The notes beneath the pieces are model-generated. The model was given only the letters and a program-made list of their open reading frames with translations. It did not search any database and was not told the DNA's origin. From Nitrosospira sp. Nsp11 (GTDB lineage Bacteria; Pseudomonadota; Gammaproteobacteria; Burkholderiales; Nitrosomonadaceae), in NCBI RefSeq assembly GCF_900142705.1, contig NZ_FRBV01000002.1:310001-374000 (forward strand): a stretch of 64,000 bases of DNA. The letters run 5' to 3'. Below are positions 7,264 through 16,686 of this stretch, in pieces; within the stretch, counting starts at the first letter, position 1; each line of letters opens with the position of its first letter. The position numbers and the translations under genes are program-made.

Positions 7264-9173
7264 GCTGCTGTTCCTTTAGTTGAGTTATCAATTAATGACG
7301 TTTTGGGTAAGGTGAAGAAAAATGTGCTGCCCTTACCAATTGTGGACTCCAACCCGACGCTGCCGCCATACATTTCCACGATCTTTTTCACCAGGGCCAA
7401 GCCGACGCCGGTGCTTTCTATGCGGTCCCGAGGTGCGAGCGTCTGGAATAGTTGAAAGATCCTTTCGAAATGGCGTGACTCGATGCCGGGCCCGTTGTCG
7501 ACGACGCTGAATTTCCACTGCTCGCCTTCAGCGATACACGTGATGCGAATCTCGCCCCGAGGCTTATCCATGTATTTAATGGCATTCGAAATCAGGTTCT
7601 GAAGTATTTGCTGTATACGGGTTGGCTCTATGATGACAGTCGGCAAGTGATTTTCTACAGTAATGTTAATATTCGGCGGGGGGGCAAGAAGCTCAATCAC
7701 ATCTTCCACTACCTCGCCGACGTCTACCGCGACTGGTGTCTCTCTTACCCGGCCTACGCGAGAATATTGCAAAATGCCATCGATCAAGTTTCCCATGCGG
7801 TGTACCCGACTGACAAGAAGGCGCATATGCTCCCGGCCTTCGTCATCGAATTTGTCCGCGTAATCGGTGGAAAGCCAATCCGCCAGTGCGCCGATGGCTC
7901 GCAGCGGCGCCTTTAGATCGTGAGAGGCCACATAGGCGAAGCTTTTCAGTTCCTCATTGGCGCTTTCCAGGTCGGCCATTAAGCTGGCTTTCTGCTCCTC
8001 CACGAGCTTGCGTTCGCTAATGTCACGCAAAATGACCACGAACATGCGGCGCTCGCCGCCATGCATCTCGACTACGGCAATGTCCAGTGGAAACGTTGCG
8101 CCATTCTTGCGCAGCCCTGCCACTTCAGTCGTCACTCCAAACGCTTTAGAGCCCGTTTTCAAGTAATTTTCAAGATAATCGATATGCTGGTCCTGACCCT
8201 GACCCTGGGGCGGGAATAGCAGACCGATATTTTGCCCGATAATCTCGCTCTCCGGGTAATCAAAAATTCTTTCGGCAGCGGGATTGAAGGATCTGATTGC
8301 GCCCTGTTCGTCAACCGATGTAACGCCGACGATCAGGTTGTTCAATAAAGCGCGTGTATGCGCTTCACTGTCGCGGACCCGGCCGATGGTATCCACCAGA
8401 CTGTCCCGCATTTCCTTCAGCGCTTGCATGAGCTGGCCGATTTCATTTTTCGACCGGACCTGGATTTCCTGCCTTAAGTTGCCCGCGGCAACACTCCGGG
8501 CAATGTTCACTACATCTTCCAGCGGCCGGAAAATGGAGCGAATGAAAATGAGGCTGAACAACGCAGCCAACACCAGGGCCAGGACTATCGACGCAATAAG
8601 GATATTGCGAATGGTCTGGTAGCGTTTTTGTTCCTCCGTATATTTTATCTTGGTCTCATCAATTTGCAGCAAGACAAGTGCGTCAATGGTTTCGCTAACA
8701 GCTGGATAGAGAGGACGAATCTTTTCGACCAGAATCCGGTTTGCTTCGCCGATTTTATTTGCCCGCAAAGCGGCTACTGCCGGCAACACGCCTTCGGAGA
8801 TATATTTCCTGTGGTCTAAAGCGAATTTATTGGCCAGCTTACTTTCCATCGGGGTTAGGTTTGTCGCAATGTAAGCTTCCCAGGTTCTGATAATTGTCTC
8901 AATATTTTTCTCGACAGTTGCCGTCTTGTTCTCGATGATCTCGCGCGTCGGCATAACCAAAGCAGAGGTGATGGCAAGCCGGTTGTGCAGCAGAAGCGAC
9001 TCGATATGCGTCACCTGGCTCAGAGGGATGGATCTGTCAAGATAAACGGTTTTCAGGCCGCCTATCGCGCTGCTCATACCAAACAACCCAACCACTTGAA
9101 TCCCTAACACAAAAATCAGCAGGAAGGAAAGAATGAAGATCAAGCGCGATTTGATAGTCAGGTTCTTAAACAT
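7260..9173 (-). CDS. membrane sensor histidine kinase (4HB-HAMP-PAS-HisKA)
   Basis: A 637-residue inner-membrane kinase. One helix at about 10-32 and a second at about 187-212 flank a periplasmic helical domain resembling the four-helix-bundle sensors of chemoreceptors. A HAMP linker follows (about 205-260), then a PAS/PAC domain (about 275-390, ending VVILRDISERKLVEEQ). The HisKA motif SHDLKAPLRAIG has His418, and the ATPase domain has LISNAIKYM, DNGPGI and TGVGLAL. The DLKAPLR form is typical of phytochrome-type kinases that use Rcp1-like regulators, which agrees with the overlapping downstream gene. The first gene of a three-gene minus-strand operon. Confidence 0.9.
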   Translation of the reverse strand: MFKNLTIKSRLIFILSFLLIFVLGIQVVGLFGMSSAIGGLKTVYLDRSIPLSQVTHIESLLLHNRLAITSALVMPTREIIENKTATVEKNIETIIRTWEAYIATNLTPMESKLANKFALDHRKYISEGVLPAVAALRANKIGEANRILVEKIRPLYPAVSETIDALVLLQIDETKIKYTEEQKRYQTIRNILIASIVLALVLAALFSLIFIRSIFRPLEDVVNIARSVAAGNLRQEIQVRSKNEIGQLMQALKEMRDSLVDTIGRVRDSEAHTRALLNNLIVGVTSVDEQGAIRSFNPAAERIFDYPESEIIGQNIGLLFPPQGQGQDQHIDYLENYLKTGSKAFGVTTEVAGLRKNGATFPLDIAVVEMHGGERRMFVVILRDISERKLVEEQKASLMADLESANEELKSFAYVASHDLKAPLRAIGALADWLSTDYADKFDDEGREHMRLLVSRVHRMGNLIDGILQYSRVGRVRETPVAVDVGEVVEDVIELLAPPPNINITVENHLPTVIIEPTRIQQILQNLISNAIKYMDKPRGEIRITCIAEGEQWKFSVVDNGPGIESRHFERIFQLFQTLAPRDRIESTGVGLALVKKIVEMYGGSVGLESTIGKGSTFFFTLPKTSLIDNSTKGTAA

Positions 9174-9595
9174 ATTGGCTCGGATTACTCAAAATGGAAA
9201 ACATCTTTTCTTTTCGTCTTGTACCAAAGCCTTTGATATTACCCGTATGAGCCGAAAGTGAAAAACATCTTTTGATTTAATTTAACAACTCCGCATCGTT
9301 CAGTGGTTTCGACAGGGCTGAGCAGAGCCAAAATTATTATTTCAATAAAGAAAAGCGGAATCAGTCTCCAAATCTCCAATATCCTTAAATAACTCACTAA
9401 TCGGGTTGCATTGACTCATGCTGTAGCGGCTTGTCAGCCGCGACCCCACCACATGGCCTATTGAACGACGATTGCCGATATGTACAATTTCATTAGCTTT
9501 TCGTACCTCGATACACGTCTTCGTAAACGTTCGCCCTTATTATTGCGGTATCCGTAACGCCTCGCAGTCCAATCGTCTTAAAGGAGGTAACAGTC
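9174..9595. other. divergent intergenic region with a small hairpin
   Basis: This 420-base region separates the kinase operon from the CHRD gene and should carry both promoters. GCGGCT and AGCCGC at 9426-9441 form a short 6-bp hairpin with a 4-base loop and no T-run. The ribosome site TAAAGGAGG lies at 9579-9587. I could not fix promoter boxes with confidence. Confidence 0.4.
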
Positions 9596-10186
9596 ATGAA
9601 ACTCAACGCCTTATTTGTGGGAGGTCTTTTGGCGGCGGCAGTAGCCGTTCCCGCCGCCGCTGATCAGACATTTTACCAAACCAAGCTTGATGGCCCCAGC
9701 GAGGCTCCACCTAATATTTCTCCCGGTACCGGTATGGCAACGGTCAGCATAGACTCCGATCTTCGCACAATGCACATCCATGAAAGTTTTAGCGGGCTTA
9801 TGGCGGATACTACAGTTTCACATATCCATTGTTGCACTACTGCGCCCAACAACGGCACCGCAGGCGTGGCAACCGCAATCCCTACATTTCCAGATTTTCC
9901 GTCCGGCGTAAGGGAGGGCGTCTATGACCATACTTTTGATATGAAGAATGCATCGAATTATAACCCTGCTTTCATCGCGGCCAATGGAAATAACGTTGAT
10001 GGCGCATTCAATGCGCTGCTGACGGGGTTGAATACTGGCAGCGCCTATTCAAATATTCATAGCGTCATGTTTCCAATGGGCGAGATACGCGGTTTCCTCG
10101 CGCCCATACCCGAACCCGAGACTTATGCAATGCTGCTTGCCGGTCTCGCCATGATAAGTGCGGTCGCACGACGGCGGCGTGCTTGA
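9596..10186 (+). CDS. exported CHRD-domain protein with PEP-CTERM tail
   Basis: A 196-residue secreted protein. A signal peptide (MKLNALFVGGLLAAAVAVPAA, cut after AAA) is followed by a CHRD domain at about 25-165, marked by LDGPSEAPPN, the HIHESFSGL core, VSHIHCCT and a final MGEIRGFL. The C-terminus is a standard PEP-CTERM sorting signal: PEPETYAM, a hydrophobic helix, then ARRRRA. Such proteins are processed by an exosortase in exopolysaccharide-producing Gram-negatives and go to the envelope or matrix; no exosortase is in this window. The cysteine pair CC inside the domain is notable. It has a strong ribosome site and its own terminator, so it is monocistronic. Confidence 0.88.
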   Translation: MKLNALFVGGLLAAAVAVPAAADQTFYQTKLDGPSEAPPNISPGTGMATVSIDSDLRTMHIHESFSGLMADTTVSHIHCCTTAPNNGTAGVATAIPTFPDFPSGVREGVYDHTFDMKNASNYNPAFIAANGNNVDGAFNALLTGLNTGSAYSNIHSVMFPMGEIRGFLAPIPEPETYAMLLAGLAMISAVARRRRA

Positions 10187-10217
10187 CCCAACTTTGCACT
10201 TAAACTGCATATCAACA

Positions 10218-10243
10218 GGGGGCCTTCGTGCCCCCTTTTTTTT
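10218..10243 (+). terminator. rho-independent terminator of the CHRD gene
   Basis: GGGGGC and GCCCCC form a stem with loop CTTCGT (10218-10235), followed by eight T. It lies 31 bases after the CHRD gene stop. Confidence 0.85.
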
Positions 10244-10596
10244 GTACTATCAAGCCTGACTCCATGCTCGTCTACGATATTGGTTCTCGCCGGGTGGTTT
10301 ATGCCAATTCGACTAATTCCATTATCTCGTTGCATCACCTCGATTGCCGAAGCCGCTTTGTTATACCATACACCCATACCGATCCTGTGGTGTGCCTCGG
10401 GACCTATCCAGTATTGTTGAGTTCTGTAAAATCTCTGGGGCAGCGGAAACGCGCAATACGATAAAACGGAGAACAGAGGCTAAACAGAGAATCCCGCTCG
10501 TACCCGAATATCAAACATTGAGCGCCCGCTTTAAAGAATAAACCACCCAGTCTGCGCCTGTATGGACGCACATATTTCACCCATCCCCGCTAGATA
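10244..10596. other. intergenic stretch
   Basis: About 350 bases with no frame of coding character; the short frames on both strands are unlike any protein. It presumably holds the promoter of the MarC-family gene, but no clear boxes were found. Confidence 0.4.
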
Positions 10597-11232
10597 ATGC
10601 TTTCAATTTTGGCTCTAACCATCAAAAAAACCATCACGCTGTTCGTGCTGATGGGACCTGTTTCCATGATCCCGGTTTTTCTCGCCGCTACGGAGGGTTT
10701 TGATCTACCCAGCAAGGGCCGCTTTGCCAGGACTATTGGGTTGAGCGTTACGGTGGCATTGCTGGTGGCAACATTTCTGGGGATGCCTATTTTAGGATTG
10801 CTCGGCGTATCGCTGGGGGCGATGCAGGTTGGCGGAGGAGTCATTGTCTTGTTGCTGGCAATAGCAATGGTTCTTGGGAAGGAATCAACCTTTAAGGGGT
10901 CGCCCGGTATTGCTAATGAAGAGGGAGTTCGGGAAGCCGCAATCGTTCCTCTGGCTGTGCCACTGCTAGCCGGTCCGGCGGCATTCAGCTATGTCATGGG
11001 AAATAGTGCATGGCATACCTCTGTCGATCTGATTCATGTGGTGGTGCCTATCCTTATCGTAGGTATCGTGTGCTGGATAACTTTTTATATGGCTTGTCAG
11101 GCGGAAAAGAAGATTCGTCAATCTACTTTGGATGTAGTACAGCGCGTGGGAGGATTTATCCTTGCGGCGATGGCCGTAGAGATGATGGCCACAGGATTAC
11201 GTGGACTGTTTCCGATGCTTGCTCCAGCGTAG
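10597..11232 (+). CDS. MarC-family integral membrane protein
   Basis: A 211-residue protein with about six hydrophobic helices. MarC-family marks are the early MGPVSMIPVFLA, the central glycine-rich helix GGGVIVLLLAIAMVLG, the conserved IVPLAVPLLAGPAAFSYVM and the last segment RVGGFILAAMAVEMMATGL. The family was once linked to multiple antibiotic resistance, but that was not supported later, and its substrate is unknown. The length is normal. It stands alone, with a decayed DUF932 gene downstream. Confidence 0.85.
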   Translation: MLSILALTIKKTITLFVLMGPVSMIPVFLAATEGFDLPSKGRFARTIGLSVTVALLVATFLGMPILGLLGVSLGAMQVGGGVIVLLLAIAMVLGKESTFKGSPGIANEEGVREAAIVPLAVPLLAGPAAFSYVMGNSAWHTSVDLIHVVVPILIVGIVCWITFYMACQAEKKIRQSTLDVVQRVGGFILAAMAVEMMATGLRGLFPMLAPA

Positions 11233-11307
11233 TGTCAAAATTCTTATTGGATAAGATTGGATGACCTGGAAGTGTCGAGAACGTATTTACTATTGCCGAA
11301 AAATGGA

Positions 11308-11625
11308 TGACCCATATTCGGTTATGACCCCTTAGGCAGAACAGCGATCTTTGCCGAAGGCAAGCATCAAAGCCGCTCGGAGCGATACGCTTATATTCCT
11401 ACCAGCGATGTGCTGAAGGGGTTGCGCAATAAAGATTTTCAGCCGTTCATGGTGTGCCAGACGCGTGACGCGACGATAGCCGGCGCGAGTACGCCAAACA
11501 CTTGATCCGCTGCGTCACGCCAATCAAATCATCGGCAGGGAAGCCAACGAGATTATTTTGCTCAACAGCCATGATGGGCACCAGCTTTTACCAGATGCTG
11601 GCCGGTGCCTCCAGAAAAAACGAAT
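11308..11625 (+). pseudogene. DUF932 (phage/plasmid-type) protein relic
   Basis: Reading through three frames gives a run of DUF932 text: GYDPLGRTAIFAEGKHQSRS, ERYAYIPTSDVLKGLRN, FQPFMVCQTR, then after shifts SRREYAKHLIR, RHANQIIGREANEIILLN, SHDG and GTSFYQMLAG. DUF932 proteins are normally over 250 residues and are carried on plasmids and integrative elements. Only about 100 residues remain here, with at least three frameshifts and neither end intact. It marks an old insertion of mobile DNA. Confidence 0.7.
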
Positions 11626-11647
11626 AACATAGACATACGAATCCTGT

Positions 11648-13129
11648 TCAGGAAATACTATTTACGGACCTGCGATGAACAATAAAGCCCATCAAGCCCA
11701 TCAAGCCCATACCAGACAGCAACACGGACAAAGCCATCGATTCCGGCATTGCGGAGCTTAGATTCGATCCCGGCAATTCGGAGGGCAAATTTGATTCCGG
11801 AATTGCAGAGGCCAGATTCGGTTCTGGAATTGCGGAGATCATGATCGTACTGTCCACGAGACTATCCGGATGTTGCACATTCACATAGGCGACATTGGCA
11901 TCAAACTTGTCAAAATAAAGGCCGGTAGCCTCGGCCCCTATAGTGGATAGAGATGCCCAGCGCGCGACCGAGTCAGCCACGCCATCATTGTCGGTATCCC
12001 GGGCAAACCAGATGTCAGCCATCCCGGCGGGTTGGTCCTCGACAATATAAATATTCCCAGCCGCATCGATCGCCAAATTATCCGGATTGGCCAACGAGGT
12101 GCCCACCGATACGCCCGTCGACTTGTCTACGGTGTTACGGCTTACAAAGAGATTTACTTCGTTGGAATCAAGATTAATGGAGTACACCTCGTGGGTCGAC
12201 GTGGTGGCCACAAACAACATTTCATCTCCGTTTACCAAGGTTTTGATCTCTATATCCTCAGGGCGCTGGTAACCGGTACCTTTCACCATTTTCGCCGTCT
12301 CGCGGCCATCGATGGTTCCATCGGCATTCATCACCGATATCCCATCAATGGGGCCCCCCGTTGTATTAGTAATCGGAATCCATACAAAAGACCCTACTAC
12401 GTTCGCATTGTCACCTCCGTTGACCTGTAGGACGAAGGTTTGGCCGGCGAAGAAATACTCGTTACCCGTAGTGGCAGCGTGGCTGGCCGGCACATATTTA
12501 TAAATGCTGCCGCCATTAAACTCATCAATGAAATACAGGTTATTCTCTTTATCAAAGGCTAGTCCTTCATGCGCTACGCGCGGCACGATTGACCGATGGA
12601 CGAAATTGGAGTCGCCGCCGCCAGTAGCAGTTGTGGGGTTGGTCAGCTCAAATAAACGTCCTTTAGTACTCCCCTTTTCCCAAAATTCCTCTGCGGTCAG
12701 GTAGCTGTTCCAAGGTGTCCAGCGAGAGGCATCCCCCTTGGTGAAGCCTTGTGTGCCTGGCTTAACGAGGGTTTTGGTTAGTCCTGTTTTTAAATCTATA
12801 CGCTGTACTCCTGCTTCCAAAGTTTCAAAAGGGATAAACAGGTAGCGGCCTGCATCGAAGCCAGTCTCATTAGCGGTGATCATATCCCAGCCACCAGAGT
12901 TGGGCTCTCCAAGCTTGAGTTGACTTATGCGATCTGCGATCCGAACCTGCGAGAAACTCGTGGAAGAGAACGTAAATGGAGAACTCTCCGGGAGGGAGCC
13001 GGCAGCAACGCTGCCCGAGACGGGATGGAATTTGGCGAAATGCGTATCGGCAACTGTAGCTTGTGCCGTTTTAGTCATTACCAGAAGTACCAATACAAAA
13101 ATAACGCTCAGTATTTTATGCTTAAACAT
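11648..13129 (-). CDS. exported PhoX/DUF839-like protein with PEP-CTERM tail
   Basis: About 493 residues from ATG 13129; a start nine codons upstream is possible but puts residues before the signal peptide. The signal is MFKHKILSVIFVLVLLVM followed by TKTAQA. The body resembles the DUF839/PhoX beta-propeller group, with EGLAFDKENNLYFIDEFNGG, GYQRPEDIEI, ANPDNLAIDAAGNIYIVED and a calcium-like DTDNDGVAD. The C-terminus has a hydrophobic helix (LLSGMGLMGLMGFIVH) and RRS. Before it stand four 9-residue units (AIPEPNLAS, AIPESNLPS, ELPGSNLSS, AMPESMALS), an unusual multiplication of the PEP box. It is likely an envelope or extracellular protein; phosphatase activity is not proven by the sequence. 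Confidence 0.8.
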   Translation of the reverse strand: MFKHKILSVIFVLVLLVMTKTAQATVADTHFAKFHPVSGSVAAGSLPESSPFTFSSTSFSQVRIADRISQLKLGEPNSGGWDMITANETGFDAGRYLFIPFETLEAGVQRIDLKTGLTKTLVKPGTQGFTKGDASRWTPWNSYLTAEEFWEKGSTKGRLFELTNPTTATGGGDSNFVHRSIVPRVAHEGLAFDKENNLYFIDEFNGGSIYKYVPASHAATTGNEYFFAGQTFVLQVNGGDNANVVGSFVWIPITNTTGGPIDGISVMNADGTIDGRETAKMVKGTGYQRPEDIEIKTLVNGDEMLFVATTSTHEVYSINLDSNEVNLFVSRNTVDKSTGVSVGTSLANPDNLAIDAAGNIYIVEDQPAGMADIWFARDTDNDGVADSVARWASLSTIGAEATGLYFDKFDANVAYVNVQHPDSLVDSTIMISAIPEPNLASAIPESNLPSELPGSNLSSAMPESMALSVLLSGMGLMGLMGFIVHRRSVNSIS

Positions 13130-13305
13130 GGAAGCTCCGAAATTGAACAGCAGCACTGCTGAAAAGCACAGGTGCTCTCAGACTCATCCTTAGAACAATT
13201 CCGCAATATACCTTCCGGATATGACCTAACGATGACAGCGCTGCTGGAAGCATTACGGTATAGGTAACTGCGGATGCGAAGGAAAGCAGCTTGATTTTCG
13301 AAGGC

Positions 13306-13329
13306 AAAAAAAAGCCCGCGCACTGCGGG
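13306..13329 (-). terminator. minus-strand rho-independent terminator
   Basis: On the minus strand CCCGC and GCGGG (13315-13329) form a 5-bp stem followed by C and eight T. No certain minus-strand gene lies directly upstream; the nearest candidate is the weak ORF at 13853-14086. Confidence 0.6.
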
Positions 13330-13408
13330 TATAAAGCTTCATTATTTTGCATAAATACTGCAACACGCTTTCGTTAACATAGATGCTCCAATACACAACC
13401 AGGAAGCC

Positions 13409-13636
13409 ATGCCTAACTACGTCGTCTATACGAGAACCCACGCGGAACATGTCGTACGCGCAAGAAATCTTTCTACCAATTATCCCTACGATCTTTTAAA
13501 GCTCCATTTTCATGAAGCATCGCTTACCGGCTTTCCCGAGAAAACTGTATTCTGGATAAACCGTGAAGGCCCTAGCGTGGGCTTTGCGCTGTGCTCGGAC
13601 ATGCACAACCAACCGGATCAAAGTGAGCTGGAATAA
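13409..13636 (+). CDS. 75-residue hypothetical protein, paralogue of the protein at 20880-21122
   Basis: No known family is recognised. The protein is clearly related to the one encoded at 20880-21122: both start with a short strand (YVVYTRT / YAVYVRT), share N-L-S/N-YPYD, a His-Glu pair before LTGFPE / LVGFPE, and the ending VFWINREGPSVGFA / VLWKNSTGPSVGIA. The ATG follows AGGAA. The pattern of short strands around conserved aromatic and Gly/Pro residues suggests a small compact beta-rich domain, probably cytoplasmic. Similarity between two separated copies is good evidence that both are real genes. Confidence 0.65.
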   Translation: MPNYVVYTRTHAEHVVRARNLSTNYPYDLLKLHFHEASLTGFPEKTVFWINREGPSVGFALCSDMHNQPDQSELE

Positions 13637-13852
13637 GCTACTTGATAAAAGTTCAGATAAAAACGCTTGCGTTCACAAAAAAAACAACATGCTCATTACT
13701 GGAATGGGCGCCGCAACATCTGCTTTACGCTTTCGTCAAAAGAATCTTTTCTGAAGATTTTGCATGAGCAAGCTTGTTCCCTGTATCCGGAACTGGGACG
13801 GGTCCCTTACACACAATGGATCAGGCAGATCGAAACCAGGCAGCGAGCCTGC

Positions 13853-14086
13853 TCAAATGTTTGTGCCTTGAGAAGTTGGAGATCTTGCGGTAATGCGCAT
13901 TTCACGGAGCCTACGGCGAGGGAGCGTGCGAGTTTCATCTTTATAAGCCGCAAAGACCGTGCGCATGTCTAACGCCGACTTGGACTTTCCGGCAGAGCGA
14001 AGCTTTTTGTTAATACCTCTTTCCAGCAAGTGGTCAAACTCATCCGATGTATAACCGTACAGATCAATGTATCTTCGTTTCTTCAT
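13853..14086 (-). CDS. doubtful 77-residue hypothetical protein
   Basis: The frame opens with an acidic, soluble-looking part (YIDLYGYTSDEFDHLLERG) and ends in an arginine-rich tail. The ribosome site is poor. No family is recognised. It may be the remnant of a longer gene, since the flanking 13637-13852 and 14087-14351 hold nothing else recognisable. Confidence 0.25.
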   Translation of the reverse strand: MKKRRYIDLYGYTSDEFDHLLERGINKKLRSAGKSKSALDMRTVFAAYKDETRTLPRRRLREMRITARSPTSQGTNI

Positions 14087-14351
14087 AACATTTCTTTGGG
14101 ATGGAAAAACATAGCAGCAAAAAATCCTCGTTCAGGTGTGGCCGCATTTTTACAATCTTTAGGTGAGGAATATGTTCGGTACCGCACCTATCAAATCCCA
14201 TGCGACCAGACCCTTCCGCATTACTTGACAACTCGAAATAAAATCGGCGGGGGAGGGGGTTCAGGTACCAAATGGACTATTCGGGCCGTTCTTGGTCGCA
14301 ATCTGAACCCACTGATCCGTGATTTCACGCAAATCCTCAAGTGAATCGGCA

Positions 14352-15854
14352 TTAGAACGCTATTTGACTCCGGAACATGAAAGTGTTCAGGCCAGACGGC
14401 TTTCCACCGCTTGCCGTCACTAGCGGCGAATCCTTGATTTCCAGGATTTTGTCATAGTTAAACATGAAGCGAATGTTGCTGTTCACGTACCAGTTCACGG
14501 CAGCGGTAAAGTTTTTCATCTCACCTGCCCTGAAGGCGCCATCGTTCATATCTACTCCGGCGACACGTGCTGCCAACTCCCATGCGCCCCATCCTCCCTT
14601 GGAAAAACTGAAGTTCTGGGTTGGCTCCACTCTGTGAAACTTTCCTTCTTTGTAGTTGCGCGATTCCCCGGTGAGCGTCCACGCCGCTTCTCCGTACCAG
14701 CCATCGAAGCTTAGTGAATCCAGACCATTGCTGCGGCCAATCCAGCTATGGGTATATTCGCCTCCCGCACTGAACGGACCATATACGCCGCTGGCCTCCA
14801 GGCCGAGCATCTTGATGTCCTCGATATTTCCTATGGTGCTCGAATCAATCGGAAACAGGTTAGTCAGATGCGATGTTTCATGCCTGAATCTCACGCCATT
14901 AGCGGGACCGAATAGCTGGCCGCTGCCGCTCGGTTTGCGATAGTTTCCCGCCACACCTAAATGGACAACCTTTGTCTTTTCGTTAATGGGTGCAAAAGTG
15001 ACACGTGAACTGGTTCCCCAGCTTTCATCAATGCTGTTGTTATTAGGGTCGATTGACTCGCCAAAAAGTCCGACCTGTCCAGTCCAGTTTTTACCACTGT
15101 GTGACACATTTAAGCCAATGGCACGATCTACGAGCGGTGCGTTAAGCACATTCATTAATGATCTTTCCATAAACATGAGGTCGTTGGAGCTTTCCTGTAA
15201 CTCACGGCTGAAAGGCTGTTTCTGATGGCCGACGTTGACCTTTGCAAAATCCAGCCCTCTATATGAGATAAACATGTCCTTGACGCCGACACTGTTATCA
15301 GCGAAGTCGATCTGGCTCTTGAAATCCCAATCTTTAAAGAAAGTACCCGCAAACTCCAGGCGCCCCCTGCGCAACTCTGCACCATCATTGGCTTGAATTG
15401 GGGTGCCGTTCCTAAAGAAGAAATTATCATTGCTGCTATGGGTGTAATCCGTGTGGATCCGGCCCCCGATCTTGAACTTGAAATTCTTGTCTGCTGTTTC
15501 GAATTGCAAGCCGTTTTTATCCAGTTTGAGTTGCTTTTCGCTTTCTTTGACACGCTCCTCAATGGATTCAATCTTGCCGACGAGCTGTGCCCGCTCCGCC
15601 TTTTCTTTTAGTCTCGCGCTTCTGTCGCCCGACGTTGACTGGCCGGTTCTCTCTGCTTCCGACGCTGGCGTTGTATTGTTCGATGGAGCACGTTCGGCTC
15701 TCTCAAAATTACCTATAGGTTGCCGGTCAGATCCAGGCTCTCCATATATTTGCTTGGTTTTGGTATCAATATAAAGGTCAATCGCAAAAGCTCCGGACGA
15801 TGTGCTTGCTCCCAAGACGGCTGCCGCTGCCAATATAAGTTTAGAAATCTTCAA
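14352..15854 (-). CDS. phosphate-selective porin (OprO/OprP family)
   Basis: A 500-residue outer-membrane porin. A signal peptide (cut after GAFA, residue 24) is followed by a linker and a coiled coil at about 78-112 (repeated LKEKAERAQLVGKIESIEER-type text), which OprO/P proteins use for trimer formation. The barrel starts at FKFKIGGRIHTDYTH and shows family marks RRGRLEFAGTFFKDW, VNVGHQKQPFSRE and MERSL, and ends in the C-terminal phenylalanine (IAF) needed for outer-membrane assembly. With a PHO box upstream and pstS next door it should take up phosphate under starvation, although some relatives carry pyrophosphate or polyphosphate. Confidence 0.9.
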   Translation of the reverse strand: MKISKLILAAAAVLGASTSSGAFAIDLYIDTKTKQIYGEPGSDRQPIGNFERAERAPSNNTTPASEAERTGQSTSGDRSARLKEKAERAQLVGKIESIEERVKESEKQLKLDKNGLQFETADKNFKFKIGGRIHTDYTHSSNDNFFFRNGTPIQANDGAELRRGRLEFAGTFFKDWDFKSQIDFADNSVGVKDMFISYRGLDFAKVNVGHQKQPFSRELQESSNDLMFMERSLMNVLNAPLVDRAIGLNVSHSGKNWTGQVGLFGESIDPNNNSIDESWGTSSRVTFAPINEKTKVVHLGVAGNYRKPSGSGQLFGPANGVRFRHETSHLTNLFPIDSSTIGNIEDIKMLGLEASGVYGPFSAGGEYTHSWIGRSNGLDSLSFDGWYGEAAWTLTGESRNYKEGKFHRVEPTQNFSFSKGGWGAWELAARVAGVDMNDGAFRAGEMKNFTAAVNWYVNSNIRFMFNYDKILEIKDSPLVTASGGKPSGLNTFMFRSQIAF

Positions 15855-15947
15855 AGCTATGCTCCCAGTTGTGAAGTTTATGGTTATGTTTATTTGTAAA
15901 ACCGGGGCAAGAATAGGGGAAAGAGATGACCGCCTTATTAACCTTTG

Positions 15948-15965
15948 GTAACAGTTCTATGACAG
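15948..15965 (-). promoter_or_regulatory. PHO box upstream of the porin gene
   Basis: On the minus strand the 18 bases read CTGTCATAGAACTGTTAC, which matches the PhoB box (CTGTCATAWAWCTGTMAC) at nearly every position, with the two direct-repeat halves 11 bases apart. It ends 94 bases before the porin ATG, a normal position for activation by phosphorylated PhoB. Confidence 0.8.
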
Positions 15966-16435
15966 TACCAAGGGCAGCGTTGAACGATGATGACTCGATC
16001 CGAATATGGGATGGCTTTCTACAATGGCCTCGAAACCGCCATGCATGGAGTAAATGAAGGAATAGTCTCCCCACGGACTGCCAAGCTACTGGACGTTTGC
16101 CGATTGGTTGTTACGGGATGGACGGAGGAACGCCTGGCCCCGTCCCGCTTTCGGATGCGCTCCGGAAGATCACTGTGAAGAAGCCTGAACAAGACTTCTT
16201 GCACATGGAATTCCTGCCGTTATTCCATGTTGTGAGAGAATGACAATATCAAGTACACGCCGCCCGGAGGCAAAGTTGCCATCCAGTGAGAAAAAATCTC
16301 CCCGGCCGGACTCGGATCAGCATCGGATGCATGCGTTGGCATTGCTGGCAGAGAAAATAGATCAGTTATTCCAGTCTTATCATTGCCTGGGGTAGGGGGA
16401 GGGGCCCGAAGAGGGGAATGGGCCGTCCGTGATAA
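15966..16435. other. intergenic stretch
   Basis: No recognisable gene. A short plus-strand frame near 16240-16400 (MTISSTRRPEAKLP onward) has no known match. The region leads into a histidine-kinase relic and is probably decayed coding sequence. Confidence 0.35.
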
Positions 16436-16540
16436 AAACTTGTGAAAATGATGGGTGGAACTATTGGGGTGGAAAGCGCAGAAGATGCAGGCAGTACTTT
16501 TTGGATAGAATGCCGGCAGCTGAGAGCTGACCTGTTCGAG
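16436..16540 (+). pseudogene. C-terminal relic of a sensor histidine kinase
   Basis: The frame reads KLVKMMGGTIGVESAEDAG then STFWIEC, the typical last segment of a kinase ATPase domain (G3 region and final strand). Nothing of the preceding domains remains: a stop lies directly upstream at 16433-16435, and the frame runs on into unrelated sequence. Confidence 0.6.
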
Positions 16541-16686
16541 GTGGAGAACGGCCTAGCCTACCTGCTTGACCGCTTGTACTTAACCAACTACCAACAATTC
16601 CGAGTCTGCGCTATCTTCCCCCCGAGATTTAAAGGTTTAAATAGCAGTGGTTATTGGCAGTCTGCCACCTCATCATTTTCGTCGTA

